From contig JAQWTF010000025.1 of NCBI GenBank assembly GCA_029242825.1, positions 1 through 7,785 on the forward strand: 7,785 nt of DNA, read 5' to 3'. Every line of letters begins with the position of its first letter. Positions within the stretch are counted from its first letter, which is position 1. Made by a program: the position numbers and the translations under genes. Below, piece after piece: positions 1-6,149 of this stretch. Source of the stretch: MAG-120531 sp029242825 (GTDB lineage Bacteria; Bacteroidota; Bacteroidia; Flavobacteriales; Flavobacteriaceae). The notes beneath the pieces were generated by a model. The model was not told where the DNA came from. It saw only the letters and a program-made list of their open reading frames with translations, and searched no databases.

Positions 1-1
1 A

Positions 2-181
2 ACGTATACCGTTTATATGGATCAGGTAGATGGATTACAGGAGCCTGCTGCCTCAAGCATTACAGAAACTAGTTTAGAAGTAAGTGCAGAAAAGGATACA
101 GTGTACTATTGGAGGGTGAAAAGCTCGGATGGAGAAAATAGCGCCTTTTCTCAGATATATGCCTTTAGGACAGATTCTTAA
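2..181 (+). CDS. C-terminal fragment of a fibronectin type III-like domain protein (5' end outside window)
   Basis: An open frame enters from the left edge and ends at TAA 179-181, giving the last 59 residues of a longer protein. The fragment reads as the second half of a fibronectin type III or similar Ig-like beta-sandwich: a T-Y-x-V-Y strand near the start, a middle SLEV strand, then DTVYYWRVKSSDG followed by a closing strand ending in F-R-T. The YYWRV...S...F-R-T pattern is common in exported Bacteroidota lipoproteins and surface proteins. The protein stops right after this fold, so it carries no type IX secretion C-terminal domain. The signal sequence, any catalytic domain and the full length lie outside the window, so no function can be given. 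It converges on murF with 7 bp between stop codons, and no hairpin terminator is visible there. Confidence 0.7.
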   Translation, partial: TYTVYMDQVDGLQEPAASSITETSLEVSAEKDTVYYWRVKSSDGENSAFSQIYAFRTDS

Positions 182-188
182 TAAATAC

Positions 189-1478
189 TTATGCTTCTAG
201 TAAAGGAAGTGCTCTTTCCAAAGCCATCCCTCTAGATCCTTTAATTAGTATAAGTGAAGGGTCAGATTTGAAGGAGCTGTTCTTTTGTTTAAAAGCCTTA
301 AAGTTGAGGTAGCTTTCAAAATCGTTTTTTGTGTTATGGAATAAAGCACCTATTAGAACAATGTGATCTATTTTAGATAGTTTCAGCTGATTGACAATGG
401 CTTGATGCTCTTCGTGAGCTGTTTCACCCAGTTCAAACATGTCTCCTAGTATAACTATTTTATTTTTTAAAGCGGGATGAGATAAGTTTGAGAAATGTTT
501 AATGGCCACTTCCATACTACTAGGGTTGGCATTGTAGGCATCTAAAACTACCTGATGTGGCCCAATTTTTTTTAGCTCAGACCTGTTATTATTGGGCTCG
601 TAGGTTTCAATAGCATATTTTATGTCATTCATCTCAACGTCAAAAAAGCGACCTATGCTGGCTGCTATCATACAGTTTGTTACATTATATGCACCGTACA
701 GGGAGGTGTTTATTGGGGTTCCTTGAAATGCTAAACTCACAGTAGTATTGCTTTCAAGATGGTTGGTCTGGTAGGTGTTCTCTTGATTATTTCCAAAAGA
801 AACTCCGTATGGGTATTCCCTTATTGCAGCAGTTTGTATGGGGTCTTCGCTATTGTAGAGTATGGTTTTGTTATGAGCTTTTAAAAATTGATATAGCTCA
901 CTTTTTCCTTTTATAACCCCTTGAACTCCGCCAAAACCCTCTAAGTGTGCTTTGCCAAAATTGGTAATACATCCAAAGTCTGGTTTTGCTAATTCACATA
1001 AGAAAGCAATTTCTTTTTGGTGGTTTGCACCCATTTCTATCACAGCAAATTCAGCATCTTCTTTTATGTTCAAGAGACTTAGTGGAACACCAATGTGATT
1101 GTTTAAATTGCCTAGGGTAGCCGTGGTTTTGTATTTTTGAGATAAAACCCTATAAATGAGCTCTTTTGTAGTTGTTTTTCCGTTACTTCCTGTTAAAGAA
1201 ATCACGGTTGCCTTACAATAATTCCTGTGATACGTTCCAAGTTTTTGTAGGGTTTCCAAGGTGTTTTTTACACAAATACACCCTGCAGCTTCTTTGAGCG
1301 ATGGATTGTCTACAATAGCATAAGAGGCTCCTTTTTCGAGGGCCTCTAGGGCAAATTCATTTCCATTGAAATGTTCACCAGACAAAGCAAAGTAGAGGCA
1401 ACCTTTTTCAATGTTTCTGCTATCCGTAGAAACAGTTCTGTTTTTCAGAAATAGCTTGTGGAGTAATGAGATCTCCAT
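189..1478 (-). CDS. murF: UDP-N-acetylmuramoyl-tripeptide--D-alanyl-D-alanine ligase MurF
   Basis: Cytoplasmic Mur ligase that joins D-Ala-D-Ala to UDP-MurNAc-tripeptide using ATP, the last soluble step before the lipid-linked stages of peptidoglycan synthesis. The 429 residues fit the family length. Seen in order: an N-terminal substrate-binding domain with STDSR (17-21); the Mur ATP-binding loop TGSNGKTTTK (96-105, P-loop Lys101); the NNHIGVPLSLL segment (126-136); EMGANH (148-153); TNFGKAHLEGFG (172-183); a KSE motif at 192-194 whose lysine is the likely carbamylated residue; the ATP/Mg region NNNRSE (296-301) and DAYNANPSSM (313-322); and the C-terminal domain with ILGDMFELG (343-351) and KGSRGMALE (413-421). 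No key motif is missing. Start ATG at 1478 gives the normal N-terminus. It follows gldJ by 5 bp, so it is probably co-transcribed. There is no Shine-Dalgarno, as usual for Bacteroidota. Confidence 0.95.
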   Translation of the reverse strand: MEISLLHKLFLKNRTVSTDSRNIEKGCLYFALSGEHFNGNEFALEALEKGASYAIVDNPSLKEAAGCICVKNTLETLQKLGTYHRNYCKATVISLTGSNGKTTTKELIYRVLSQKYKTTATLGNLNNHIGVPLSLLNIKEDAEFAVIEMGANHQKEIAFLCELAKPDFGCITNFGKAHLEGFGGVQGVIKGKSELYQFLKAHNKTILYNSEDPIQTAAIREYPYGVSFGNNQENTYQTNHLESNTTVSLAFQGTPINTSLYGAYNVTNCMIAASIGRFFDVEMNDIKYAIETYEPNNNRSELKKIGPHQVVLDAYNANPSSMEVAIKHFSNLSHPALKNKIVILGDMFELGETAHEEHQAIVNQLKLSKIDHIVLIGALFHNTKNDFESYLNFKAFKQKNSSFKSDPSLILIKGSRGMALERALPLLEA

Positions 1479-1483
1479 GAAAA

Positions 1484-3115
1484 TTATTTAGTGCGCTTGT
1501 TTTTAGGTGTTTTATTTTGAATTTTAGATTTACTACCAATTCTTGACATAGCACATCTAAATCCAATAAAATCCGTAGCCATATATTGAGGTAGATACCT
1601 TCTTTGCGCTGGATCTAACCAAAAAGCCCTGTCTTTCCATGACCCTCCTTTATACACCCTTACTTCATCACTGATTAAAGTGCTTCTGTAATCTGAATTG
1701 TCATAGTTTCTAACCATTTCACCATTGTCGTTTGTGGTGACACTATTTTGAGGAGAATTGTACATGTTCCTTTTAGGTTTATCATCAGATACCCTCTCGT
1801 AATATTGTCTCGAAGAAGCCAAATCACCATCCCTGTAGCCACGGTTGTCGCTTTCAGAAAAATTTGACCTTAAGTAGGTGTCGTTTTTATCTAGGGCTGT
1901 TTTTTCAATTTCCCCAGGTAGGGTTTTTGCAATAATTTTTCCGTTGGGTAAGGTGTCAAAATCTACCTCATTTATGGCGACTTTAATTTTTCCATCTTTC
2001 CCAATAGCTGCCTTGTTAAAAACATTTCCTCTAAAGTAATTAAAGTCACTAATTTCGTCGTCTACTATTGGTCTATATACGTCTGCAACCCACTCGGCTA
2101 CATTTCCACCCATGCCATAAAGTCCAAAGCTATTTGGGGCATGAAATTTAGTTTCAACAGTCACAGCGCCACCGTCGTCTGACCACCCAGCAATACCACC
2201 ATAATCTCCTTTGGCTATTTTAAAATTAGCCAATTGATCACCAACACCTCTTTTGTCTGTATTTCTGGTGTATTCACCATCCCAAGGGTACTTTTTCCTC
2301 CCTTTGTAATTGTTGTATTCTCTGTCTCCAGATTGCGCTTGAGCGGCATATTCCCACTCTGTTTCTGTAGGAAGTCTGTAAGAAGGTAATAAAATACCGC
2401 TGCTTAGTTTTGCATAAACAGCTATAGTGTCTTTTTGCATTTTTCCTTGAAGGGAATCTATTTGACCTCCATAAGTAGAATTGGGCACGTTGAGGTATGC
2501 TTCTGTGTTAAACGCAGCGGCATTACCGTTTAATGGAGCGTATTTGGCGTCCTTGGAAAGGAACCCCTCGCGCTCTAAAATAGCCTCATTAACTCTATTG
2601 GTCCTCCATTTTGCGTATTGGTTTGCTTGAATCCAGCTTACTCCAACTACAGGAAATTCACTATACGCAGGATGTCTGAGGTAGTTAATGACTAAGTCTT
2701 CGTTATAAGAAAGTCTGTTTCTCCAAACTAAGGTGTCTGGAAGCGCTCCGTCGTAAATACCCTTAAATTTAAAATTTTCTGGAGGGTACACTTTTTTTAT
2801 ATAATTTAAATACTCCAAATACATACCATTGGTGACCTCAGTCTCATCCATGTAGAAAGATTGAACATGTTGTTGGCTTGGGGTGTTATTCCAATCCTTC
2901 ATAATGTCGTCTTGGACTTTACCTTTTGTGAAGGTGCCCCCTTCTACAAAAACCAATCCTGGAGCTGTTTCCTGTTCTTTGAACGTCTTGTAGTTGTCTA
3001 TTTTCCAGCCAGTTCCTCTTGAAACTGAGCTGCTTGTAGCAGATTTTTTACAAGAGGTATTTATAAGCGTCAAAGCCAGAAGGCAAAGACTAAAGTATTG
3101 ATAGTTAATTTTCAT
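1484..3115 (-). CDS. gldJ: Gliding motility lipoprotein GldJ
   Basis: Outer-membrane-associated lipoprotein needed for flavobacterial gliding; in Flavobacterium johnsoniae it also stabilises GldK and so supports type IX secretion. The 543 residues begin with a lipoprotein signal ending LINTSC, giving lipidated Cys22, followed by a Ser/Thr-rich stretch. The body is a formylglycine-generating-enzyme / sulfatase-modifying fold: PGLVFVEGGTFTKG (52-65), DETEVTNGMYLEYL (90-103), PVVGVSWIQANQYAKWR (155-171), YRLPTETEWEYAAQ (246-259), YPWDG (276-280), LYGMGGNVAEWVADVYRP (332-349), VYKGGSWKDR (487-496) and DFIGFRCA (515-522). A charged insertion at about 350-484 separates the last two core motifs. The catalytic cysteines of true FGE, expected just after the GGSW motif, are absent, so a structural role is likely. 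The tail is strongly basic (about 525-543); the C-terminus of F. johnsoniae GldJ matters for gliding. It heads a gldJ-murF unit and is divergent from porV. Confidence 0.93.
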   Translation of the reverse strand: MKINYQYFSLCLLALTLINTSCKKSATSSSVSRGTGWKIDNYKTFKEQETAPGLVFVEGGTFTKGKVQDDIMKDWNNTPSQQHVQSFYMDETEVTNGMYLEYLNYIKKVYPPENFKFKGIYDGALPDTLVWRNRLSYNEDLVINYLRHPAYSEFPVVGVSWIQANQYAKWRTNRVNEAILEREGFLSKDAKYAPLNGNAAAFNTEAYLNVPNSTYGGQIDSLQGKMQKDTIAVYAKLSSGILLPSYRLPTETEWEYAAQAQSGDREYNNYKGRKKYPWDGEYTRNTDKRGVGDQLANFKIAKGDYGGIAGWSDDGGAVTVETKFHAPNSFGLYGMGGNVAEWVADVYRPIVDDEISDFNYFRGNVFNKAAIGKDGKIKVAINEVDFDTLPNGKIIAKTLPGEIEKTALDKNDTYLRSNFSESDNRGYRDGDLASSRQYYERVSDDKPKRNMYNSPQNSVTTNDNGEMVRNYDNSDYRSTLISDEVRVYKGGSWKDRAFWLDPAQRRYLPQYMATDFIGFRCAMSRIGSKSKIQNKTPKNKRTK

Positions 3116-3133
3116 AATTTCGCATTGTCCCTA

Positions 3134-3141
3134 CAAATATA
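3134..3141 (-). promoter_or_regulatory. Putative gldJ promoter -7 element (TATATTTG)
   Basis: On the minus strand 3141-3134 reads TATATTTG, an exact match to the Bacteroidota -7 consensus TAnnTTTG. Transcription would start near 3127-3129, leaving a leader of roughly 12-14 nt before the gldJ ATG at 3115. The nearest upstream TTG (plus-strand CAA at 3170-3172) is 28 nt away, longer than the usual 17-23 nt, so the -33 element is weak or absent. In AT-rich DNA this 6-base match can arise by chance. Confidence 0.5.
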
Positions 3142-3275
3142 ATATAGATTAGAGAGTCTAGAGTGTATTCAATAAAATTTTATCTCATTTCTGTGTTATT
3201 AGAACCCATTTTCATGTAATTTATTGTTCATTTAACCAAAGAATTAATTTAACGAATATTATATTTTATTTAAAA

Positions 3276-3287
3276 AGTAAATTTACT
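3276..3287. repeat. 12-bp perfect palindrome AGTAAATTTACT
   Basis: A perfect 12-bp palindrome in the gldJ/porV divergent region, 55 bp before the porV start. Together with the neighbouring dyad at 3293-3307 it could form a regulator-binding site. It consists mainly of A and T, so chance occurrence is possible. Confidence 0.4.
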
Positions 3288-3292
3288 ACTAT

Positions 3293-3307
3293 ATATTGCT
3301 GCAATAT
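3293..3307. repeat. 15-bp dyad ATATTGC-T-GCAATAT
   Basis: Perfect 7-bp inverted arms around a single central T, 5 bp after the palindrome at 3276-3287 and 35 bp before the porV start. The core TTGCTGCAA is more GC-rich than its surroundings, making it the better operator candidate of the two. It is too short for a terminator and has no following T-run that fits one. No known regulator can be assigned. Confidence 0.4.
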
Positions 3308-3324
3308 TTACCTTACTGTTACGT

Positions 3325-3332
3325 TATTTTTT
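3325..3332 (+). promoter_or_regulatory. Weak putative porV -7 element (TATTTTTT)
   Basis: TATTTTTT matches TAnnTTTG except for the last base. The only upstream TTG (3296-3298) is 26 nt away, longer than usual. Use of this element would start transcription only a few bases before the porV ATG, giving an almost leaderless message. No better candidate was found between 3116 and 3342. Confidence 0.25.
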
Positions 3333-3342
3333 TAAACCCTTT

Positions 3343-4479
3343 ATGAAATCTTTTATTGTTATTTTATTTACTTTTTTAGGTTTTTCCAAGGCATTGTCTC
3401 AGGAGCAAAATTCCGTGATAACAACTGCGGTACCCTTTTTGAATATTGCATCCGATGCCAGGTCTTCTGGAATGGGAGACGTTGGAGTGGCCACAGCTCC
3501 AGATGCTTTTTCCATGCAATGGAATGCCTCAAAATATGTTTTTTCTGATAGAAAATCAGGACTTGGTTTGGGATATACGCCTTACTTAGAGAGTATTATA
3601 TCAGATATAGCGCTTTTGAGCGGATACTATTTTAAGAAACCAACCAACCGCTCGGCTTTTTCTATAGGCCTGCGGTATTTTACCTTAGGGGCCATAGAAT
3701 TAAGGCAGTTTGCTTCAGACCCAGGAGTGATCACAAAGCCCAATGAAATAGCTATAGACGGTAGTTATGCTTTAAAGTTGTCTCCAAGAATGAGCATGGG
3801 GGTGGCTGGACGTTTTATTAGATCTAATTTAAAATTTCCACAGGAGACCAGCATAGACAGCAGGGCTGCAAGCAGTTTTTCTGTAGACGTTTCTGCCTAT
3901 TATCAGGGAGATATAAAAGCTTTTCCAGCCTTTGACGGCAGATGGAGGTGGGGATTGAATATCTCAAATTTAGGGCCTAAAATTGCTTATGATGCCAATG
4001 GTCAGGAAGATTTTTTACCTTCTAATTTGGGGTTGGGTTTAGGGTATGATTTTATTTATGGTCCCAATAGCATGTTAGCCGTTTCTATTGATTTAAATAA
4101 ATTCCTGGTCCCTATGCCGCAAGATTACAATGAAGACGGAGTCATAGACAGCGCAGACTTAGCTGAGTTTCAAGAATTAGATTTTGTCAGTGGTATATTG
4201 GATTCTTTTTCAGATGCGCCAGGAGGTCTTTCAGACGAACTCAAAGAGTGGCGTCTAGGAATTGGCTTGGAATATACATTGAGAAAGATATTCATGCTTA
4301 GAACAGGGTATTTTACAGAATCGCAATTTACGGGATCCAGGCGTTTTTTTACCTTGGGTTCAGGGATTGCTTTTAAAAGTTTTCAAATAGATTTATCGTA
4401 TCTTTTTTCCACGGCACAAGTCAGAAACCCATTAGAGAATACCTTGAGGTTTTCCTTGTCATTTAACTCCCCTAATTAA
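3343..4479 (+). CDS. porV: Type IX secretion outer-membrane beta-barrel protein PorV (LptO)
   Basis: PorV is an outer-membrane barrel of the FadL-like PorV/PorQ family. It receives cargo with conserved C-terminal domains from the SprA translocon and, in Porphyromonas, passes it to the PorU sortase. The 378 residues start with a signal peptide (1-19, probable cleavage ALS|QEQ). The family N-terminal signature follows: TTAVPFLNIASDARSSGMGD (27-46), then VGVATAPDAFSMQWNASKY (47-65). Later family motifs are GLRYFTLG (109-116), the SFSDAPGG segment (288-295), SDELKEWRLGIGLEY (297-311), RTGYF (320-324), FFTLGSGI (335-342) and a closing NPLENTLRFSLSF (362-374). Alternating hydrophobic strands fit a 14-stranded barrel. 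An insertion at 261-272 (D-x-N-x-D-G-x-I-D-x-x-D) is a calcium-loop consensus. The porU gene that normally precedes it is absent here. ATG 3343 is chosen because it opens directly into the signal peptide; cdd follows after 8 bp. Confidence 0.93.
   Translation: MKSFIVILFTFLGFSKALSQEQNSVITTAVPFLNIASDARSSGMGDVGVATAPDAFSMQWNASKYVFSDRKSGLGLGYTPYLESIISDIALLSGYYFKKPTNRSAFSIGLRYFTLGAIELRQFASDPGVITKPNEIAIDGSYALKLSPRMSMGVAGRFIRSNLKFPQETSIDSRAASSFSVDVSAYYQGDIKAFPAFDGRWRWGLNISNLGPKIAYDANGQEDFLPSNLGLGLGYDFIYGPNSMLAVSIDLNKFLVPMPQDYNEDGVIDSADLAEFQELDFVSGILDSFSDAPGGLSDELKEWRLGIGLEYTLRKIFMLRTGYFTESQFTGSRRFFTLGSGIAFKSFQIDLSYLFSTAQVRNPLENTLRFSLSFNSPN
4123..4158 (+). other. EF-hand / dockerin-like Ca2+-binding loop encoded within porV
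   Basis: Residues 261-272 of PorV read DYNEDGVIDSAD. Asp261, Asn263, Asp265, Gly266, Ile268, Asp269 and Asp272 occupy the 1, 3, 5, 6, 8, 9 and 12 positions of an EF-hand loop, and the following LAEF resembles the start of the exit helix or a dockerin repeat. Only one copy is present. It lies between a strand ending at about residue 256 and the SFSDAPGG segment, in what I infer to be an extended extracellular loop of the barrel. Confidence 0.6.
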
Positions 4480-4487
4480 ATCAATCT

Positions 4488-4973
4488 ATGCCTGTTCAAA
4501 CCCATACTTTTGAATACTCCCTTTTCGAGACCCTCGAGGAACTAAGTTCATCTTTTCAATCCCTAATGCAGGAAGCTGTTTTGGCTAGAGCAAATGCTTA
4601 TGCACCTTATTCAAATTTCAGCGTAGGGGCAGCTGTATTGTTGGACAATGGCGTTATTGTAAGAGGGAATAATCAAGAGAACGCTGCCTATCCTTCAGGA
4701 CTTTGCGCAGAGCGAGTGGCTATATTTTATGCCTCAGCCCAATATCCAGGTGTTCCAATCAAAGCCATAGCAGTGACCGCCAACACCCATTTGGATCCCT
4801 CAGAAATACCTGCCTCACCCTGTGGGAATTGTAGGCAAACTCTCGCGGAATACCAGCAGAAACAATCTACTTCAATTCCTATTATTTTTATGGGTGCTAG
4901 TGGGAAAATTGTATATTGCAACAGTGTTTTAGACCTACTGCCCTTCGCATTTAGCGCTAAATTTTTAAAATAA
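4488..4973 (+). CDS. cdd: Cytidine deaminase
   Basis: Cytoplasmic zinc enzyme that hydrolyses cytidine and deoxycytidine to uridine and deoxyuridine in pyrimidine salvage. Seen: APYSNFSVGAAVLL (39-52) containing the substrate-pocket segment; the ribose-binding N-Q-E-N (62-65); the zinc/catalytic motif GLCAERVAIF (71-80) with Cys73 as ligand and Glu75 as proton shuttle; and PCGNCRQ (111-117) with Cys112 and Cys115 as the other ligands. Three cysteine ligands place it in the small homotetrameric class rather than the E. coli-type dimer. At 161 residues it is about 30 longer than minimal members, with the extra length mostly in the N-terminal extension (1-30). It lies 8 bp after porV, so read-through from that promoter is likely, although the two products have no obvious functional link. 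Confidence 0.95.
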   Translation: MPVQTHTFEYSLFETLEELSSSFQSLMQEAVLARANAYAPYSNFSVGAAVLLDNGVIVRGNNQENAAYPSGLCAERVAIFYASAQYPGVPIKAIAVTANTHLDPSEIPASPCGNCRQTLAEYQQKQSTSIPIIFMGASGKIVYCNSVLDLLPFAFSAKFLK

Positions 4974-5015
4974 ATTTGAGCTTAATTTATAATTAATCAA
5001 TTAAACGTCAGGTAC

Positions 5016-5048
5016 TTAAAATATTTAAAATACCAATCGGTATTTTAA
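5016..5048. repeat. AT-rich repeat cluster with 10-bp perfect inverted repeat (TetR-operator-like or weak terminator)
   Basis: Two direct copies of TTAAAATA lie at 5016-5023 and 5025-5032. The second forms the left arm of a perfect inverted repeat: TTAAAATACC (5025-5034), loop AATC, GGTATTTTAA (5039-5048). It starts 51 bp after the cdd stop and ends 34 bp before the -33 element of the pdhA promoter. The TACC-n4-GGTA core resembles operators bound by many TetR-family repressors. The stem is mostly A:T with only two G:C pairs and no T-run directly after it, so it is a poor intrinsic terminator for cdd. Assignment as an operator is inference. Confidence 0.55.
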
Positions 5049-5082
5049 TGTCGCTTTTGTACTATCTTTTTAAGCAATCTTT

Positions 5083-5112
5083 TTTGCAGAAGTCATTTTA
5101 TCTGTATTTTTG
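5083..5112 (+). promoter_or_regulatory. Bacteroidota-type promoter for pdhA-pdhC
   Basis: TTTG at 5083-5086, an 18-nt spacer, then TATTTTTG at 5105-5112, an exact match to the Bacteroidota -33/-7 architecture (TTG, N17-23, TAnnTTTG). Transcription would start near 5118-5120 and leave about 30 nt of AT-rich leader before the pdhA ATG at 5149. It is the best-formed promoter in the window and suggests that pdhA-pdhC is transcribed separately from porV-cdd. Confidence 0.65.
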
Positions 5113-5148
5113 CTTTCCATCCAACGAAATACATATAAATATAAGTAT

Positions 5149-6144
5149 ATGAAAAAAGTAACTAAAGAGGTTTACCTTAAGTGGTATGAAGACATGTTGT
5201 TCTGGAGAAAGTTCGAGGACAAATTAGCTGCCGTTTACATCCAGCAAAAAGTAAGAGGGTTTTTACACCTTTATAATGGTCAAGAAGCAGTACTAGCGGG
5301 TTCATTGCATGCAATGGATTTGACTTGTGACAAAATGATCACTGCTTACAGAAATCACGTTCAGCCTATTGGAATGGGAGTAGATCCCAAAAAAGTTATG
5401 GCTGAATTATATGGAAAAGTAACAGGTACCTCTAAAGGTATGGGTGGATCTATGCATATTTTTTCTAAAGAGCACCGTTTTTATGGTGGTCACGGAATTG
5501 TAGGTGGTCAAATTCCATTAGGTGCTGGTTTAGCATTTTCAGACAAGTACTTTAAACAAAATGGCGTGACACTTTGTTATATGGGCGATGGTGCAGTGAG
5601 ACAAGGATCGCTTCACGAGACTTTTAACTTGGCTATGTTGTGGCAATTGCCAGTAGTTTTTATCTGTGAAAACAATGGCTACGCTATGGGTACTTCTGTT
5701 GCGAGAACTTCTTACAGTACAGATATTTGGAAACTAGGTCTTGGTTACGAAATGCCCTGTGGGCCTGTAGATGGAATGGATCCTGTCAAAGTAGCAGAAG
5801 AAGTGAGTAAGGCAGTGGAACGCGCCAGAAGCGGTGGAGGTCCAACGTTTTTAGAAATGAAAACCTACAGATACAGAGGTCACTCCATGTCAGACGCACA
5901 ACATTACAGGACTAAAGATGAGGTAGAGGAGTATAAGAAAATAGACCCTATCACTCAAGTACTCGATGTGATTAAAAAGAAAAAATACGCTACTGACGCT
6001 CAGATTAAAGCAATAGATAAGAGGGTTAAAGATTTAGTGAAAGAATGTGAAGACTTCGCAGAGGCTTCAGATTATCCACCAGTACAGCAATTGTACGATA
6101 TGGTGTACGAGCAAAAAGATTATCCATTTTTACCTCATAAATAA
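5149..6144 (+). CDS. pdhA: Pyruvate dehydrogenase E1 component, alpha subunit
   Basis: Thiamine-diphosphate-dependent E1-alpha subunit of the pyruvate dehydrogenase complex. With E1-beta it decarboxylates pyruvate and transfers the acetyl group to lipoyl E2. From ATG 5149 the protein has 331 residues, the usual size for flavobacteria. Seen (numbered from that start): RGFLHLYNGQEA (36-47); MITAYRNH (63-70); SKGMGGSMHIF (95-105); GGHGIVGGQIPLGAGLA (113-129); the TPP/Mg motif beginning GDGAVRQG (146-153) and ending ENNGYAMGTS (174-183); and the loop YRYRGHSMSDA (240-250), matching the phosphorylation-loop region of other E1-alpha proteins. The frame is also open upstream to a TTG at 5110, but that codon overlaps the promoter -7 element and adds 13 atypical residues, so it is rejected. 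The E1-beta gene is not in the window; it is often unlinked in this group. pdhC follows after 5 bp. Confidence 0.95.
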   Translation: MKKVTKEVYLKWYEDMLFWRKFEDKLAAVYIQQKVRGFLHLYNGQEAVLAGSLHAMDLTCDKMITAYRNHVQPIGMGVDPKKVMAELYGKVTGTSKGMGGSMHIFSKEHRFYGGHGIVGGQIPLGAGLAFSDKYFKQNGVTLCYMGDGAVRQGSLHETFNLAMLWQLPVVFICENNGYAMGTSVARTSYSTDIWKLGLGYEMPCGPVDGMDPVKVAEEVSKAVERARSGGGPTFLEMKTYRYRGHSMSDAQHYRTKDEVEEYKKIDPITQVLDVIKKKKYATDAQIKAIDKRVKDLVKECEDFAEASDYPPVQQLYDMVYEQKDYPFLPHK

Positions 6145-6149
6145 AAGAT

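Larger units (their letters stand above)
3105..3342. other. Divergent gldJ/porV intergenic control region
   Basis: The gene-free part, 3116-3342, is 227 bp and very AT-rich, with stops in all frames, so it holds no gene or obvious gene remnant. It must hold the promoters for gldJ (leftward) and porV (rightward). A perfect leftward TAnnTTTG element lies near gldJ, a weaker rightward one near porV, and two short dyads sit between them; these are listed separately. The first bases of gldJ (3105-3115) are included because a 6-codon reading frame overlaps its start. In other flavobacteria I would expect porU in this position. Confidence 0.6.

Noticed and set aside
3105..3125. Six-codon minus-strand frame (MRNYEN) overlapping the gldJ start
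   Set aside because: Its ATG at 3125 lies within a few bases of the predicted transcript start, and it is too short to tell from chance. Conservation in relatives would be needed to revive it as a leader peptide.
4727..4921. 64-codon minus-strand frame opposite cdd
   Set aside because: Antisense shadow of a clear cytidine deaminase; the product has no recognisable features and no promoter or start context.
4977..5000. Short AT-only inverted repeat (TTAATT...AATTAA) after cdd
   Set aside because: A six-base, A/T-only stem in AT-rich DNA is expected by chance and would not form a stable hairpin.
5061..5070. TATCTTTT as a second -7 element for pdhA
   Set aside because: It mismatches the last consensus base and has no TTG at a suitable distance upstream; the 5083-5112 promoter is clearly better.
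5110..5148. TTG-initiated 13-residue extension of pdhA
   Set aside because: The TTG sits within the promoter -7 element and the added residues do not match the usual E1-alpha N-terminus.
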